From Actinomyces urogenitalis DSM 15434 (GTDB taxonomy: Bacteria > Actinomycetota > Actinomycetes > Actinomycetales > Actinomycetaceae), in contig NZ_DS999574.1 of the NCBI RefSeq assembly GCF_000159035.1, forward strand, positions 194,105-258,104: DNA of 64,000 nt. The letters are read 5' to 3'. Under the pieces are notes generated by a model that did no database searches, had not been told where the DNA came from, and saw only the letters and a list, made by a program, of their open reading frames with translations. Below, piece by piece: positions 62,911-64,000 of the stretch. Position numbers and translations under genes: made by a program. The number at the start of each line of letters is the position of its first letter. The first letter of the stretch is position 1.

Positions 62911-63426
62911 ATGACGCAGCAGAGCCCTGTTCCCACCCCGCACAACGAGTCCTACACGGATACCGACGGCCCGCGCATGAACGTGGAGTCCTTCAACCTG
63001 GACCACACCAAGGTCGCCGCCCCCTTCATCCGCGTGGCCGACCGCAAGCACCTGCCGGGTGGGGACGAGCTGGTCAAGTACGACGTGCGCTTCACCCAGC
63101 CCAACGTCGACCACCTGGACATGAAGGCCGTCCACTCCATCGAGCACCTGACGGCCGAGCTCATGCGCAACCACACCGACCGCCTCATCGACTGGGGCCC
63201 CATGGGCTGCCAGACCGGCTTCTACGCCCTGACGCTGGGCATCGAGCCCGAGGAGTTCGTCCCCCTGCTGGAGGCCACCTTCCGGGACATCCTTGAGGCC
63301 ACCGAGGTCCCGGCGGCCAACAAGGTGCAGTGTGGCTGGGGCGCCAACCACTGCCTGACCGCCGCCCAGGACGCCGTCCGCGCCTTCCTGGACGCCCGTG
63401 AGGAGTGGGACCAGGTCCTGGCCTGA
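62911..63426 (+). CDS. luxS: S-ribosylhomocysteine lyase
   Basis: A 171-residue LuxS. Zinc ligands His75, His79 (HSIEH) and Cys141 ([10 protein letters not shown]), catalytic Glu78 and Cys100 ([10 protein letters not shown]) are all present. It cleaves S-ribosylhomocysteine to homocysteine and DPD, the precursor of AI-2, in the activated methyl cycle. The N-terminus has a short extension ([17 protein letters not shown]) compared with many LuxS proteins. Confidence 0.95.
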   Translation: MTQQSPVPTPHNESYTDTDGPRMNVESFNLDHTKVAAPFIRVADRKHLPGGDELVKYDVRFTQPNVDHLDMKAVHSIEHLTAELMRNHTDRLIDWGPMGCQTGFYALTLGIEPEEFVPLLEATFRDILEATEVPAANKVQCGWGANHCLTAAQDAVRAFLDAREEWDQVLA

Positions 63427-63470
63427 CTCTGCAGAGCACGGCCTACCGTCAAGAAGGCACGGAAGCACGC

Positions 63471-63515
63471 GGGGGCCGCGGGCCATGGCGGCCGCCCTCG
63501 GCGCCTGAGGCGCCG
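63471..63515. terminator. Hairpins between convergent luxS and ubiX
   Basis: GGGGGCCGC (63471-63479) pairs with GCGGCCGCCC (63488-63497) with one bulge, followed by GGCGCC-TGA-GGCGCC (63500-63514). It lies between the two stop codons and may stop transcription both ways. Confidence 0.5.
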
Positions 63516-63516
63516 C

Positions 63517-64000
63517 TCAGCGAGCCAGCTCGCCCTCGCCCCAGCGGCGCCGCTGCCAGCCCTCGGCCGGCTCGATATCCAGCAGGTCCAGGCACCGCCC
63601 CACCGTCTGGTCCACGATCTGCTCGACCGTAGCCGGACGGGTGTAGAAGCCGGGAACCGGCGGGACGACGACGGCGCCCGCCTCGGTCACGGCCGTCATG
63701 TTGCGCAGGTGGATGAGGCTGAGGGGCGACTCCCGGGCCACGAGCACGAGCCGCCGTCGTTCCTTGAGCGTCACGTCTGCCGCGCACGAGACGAGCGAGC
63801 TCGTCACGCCTGAGGCGATCTCCCCCAGGGTGCGCATGGAGCAGGGCGCCACCACCATCCCGCGAGTGCGGAAGGAGCCTGAGGAGATGGCGGCCGCCAT
63901 GTCACTCGGCTTCCATACGACGTCAGCCAGAGACTCAACCTCCTCCTTCGACCAGTCCGTCTCCAGGGACCGCGTCAGCTGGCCGGAGGGCGAGATGACC
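63517..64000 (-). CDS. ubiX: Flavin prenyltransferase UbiX, C-terminal part
   Basis: About 160 residues of a UbiX/Pad1-type protein whose start lies beyond the window. Visible blocks are WKPSDMAAAISSGSFRTRG, MVVAPCSMRTLGEIASG, LVSCAADVTLKERRRLVLVA and SLIHLRNMTAVTEAGAVVVP, which bind FMN and the prenyl phosphate. The enzyme makes the prenylated FMN cofactor of UbiD-type decarboxylases. A Cys stands where many relatives have Arg before AADV. Confidence 0.9.
   Translation of the reverse strand, partial: VISPSGQLTRSLETDWSKEEVESLADVVWKPSDMAAAISSGSFRTRGMVVAPCSMRTLGEIASGVTSSLVSCAADVTLKERRRLVLVARESPLSLIHLRNMTAVTEAGAVVVPPVPGFYTRPATVEQIVDQTVGRCLDLLDIEPAEGWQRRRWGEGELAR

Overview
The window is a high-GC, gene-dense bacterial chromosome segment that looks like Actinomyces or a close relative in the Actinomycetaceae. 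Support for this comes from the DUF5926 and YwiC-like proteins, a paired Fluc (CrcB) fluoride channel, an actinobacterial csoR-copZ-copA copper operon, luxS, and many start codons that sit 6-7 nt after a TANNNT-type -10 box, as in leaderless transcription. I see no tRNA, rRNA, CRISPR array, prophage or insertion sequence.

Layout. 1-6.4 kb: end of a diacylglycerol kinase-like gene, prephenate dehydratase, a large membrane protein with an alkaline-phosphatase-like domain, a family 2 glycosyltransferase and a broken MFS drug exporter. 6.4-9.3 kb: a sugar O-acetyltransferase and an SMP-30 lactonase, separated by about 950 bp of non-coding DNA. That DNA holds two tandem copies of a structured RNA-like element, with two palindromic repeats between them. 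9.3-23.6 kb: mostly housekeeping genes (DUF5926, ridA, pgm, ywiC-like, an aminotransferase, pepC, purB), a broken lipoprotein gene, and a WXG-like small protein translationally coupled to a YxxxE-bearing esterase (a possible type VII secretion pair). 23.6-27 kb: the copper operon. 27-37.6 kb: a flippase-like protein fused to a pseudokinase, an inositol monophosphatase, threonine degradation (tdh-kbl) beside a glycine/D-alanine permease, a DUF2079 protein and two crcB genes.

37.8-55.4 kb is a carbohydrate region. A decayed KDG/KDPG pair (kdgA with an internal deletion, kdgK with a nonsense codon and a frameshift) is followed by an MFS transporter, a nucleoside hydrolase-like gene and a broken carboxylesterase. 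On the opposite strand lies a long catabolic locus: two overlapping regulators (SorC and LacI types), a second nucleoside hydrolase-like gene, an ABC sugar importer without its ATPase, an FGGY kinase, a TIM-barrel sugar isomerase and a split transketolase. The simplest reading is uptake of a nucleoside or modified sugar, release and isomerisation of the sugar, phosphorylation, and entry into the pentose phosphate pathway.

55.5-64 kb: an AI-2E family exporter, a lone FetB-like permease, a sensor kinase with cyclic-nucleotide-binding domain and its single-domain response regulator, a DASS anion symporter, an alpha/beta hydrolase divergent from luxS across a long inverted repeat, and a partial ubiX.

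Two features recur. First, a family of roughly 70-bp oriented palindromic intergenic repeats has at least seven near-complete copies plus fragments. Second, several genes are broken by in-frame stops, in-frame deletions or single-base indels, which suggests ongoing gene decay.
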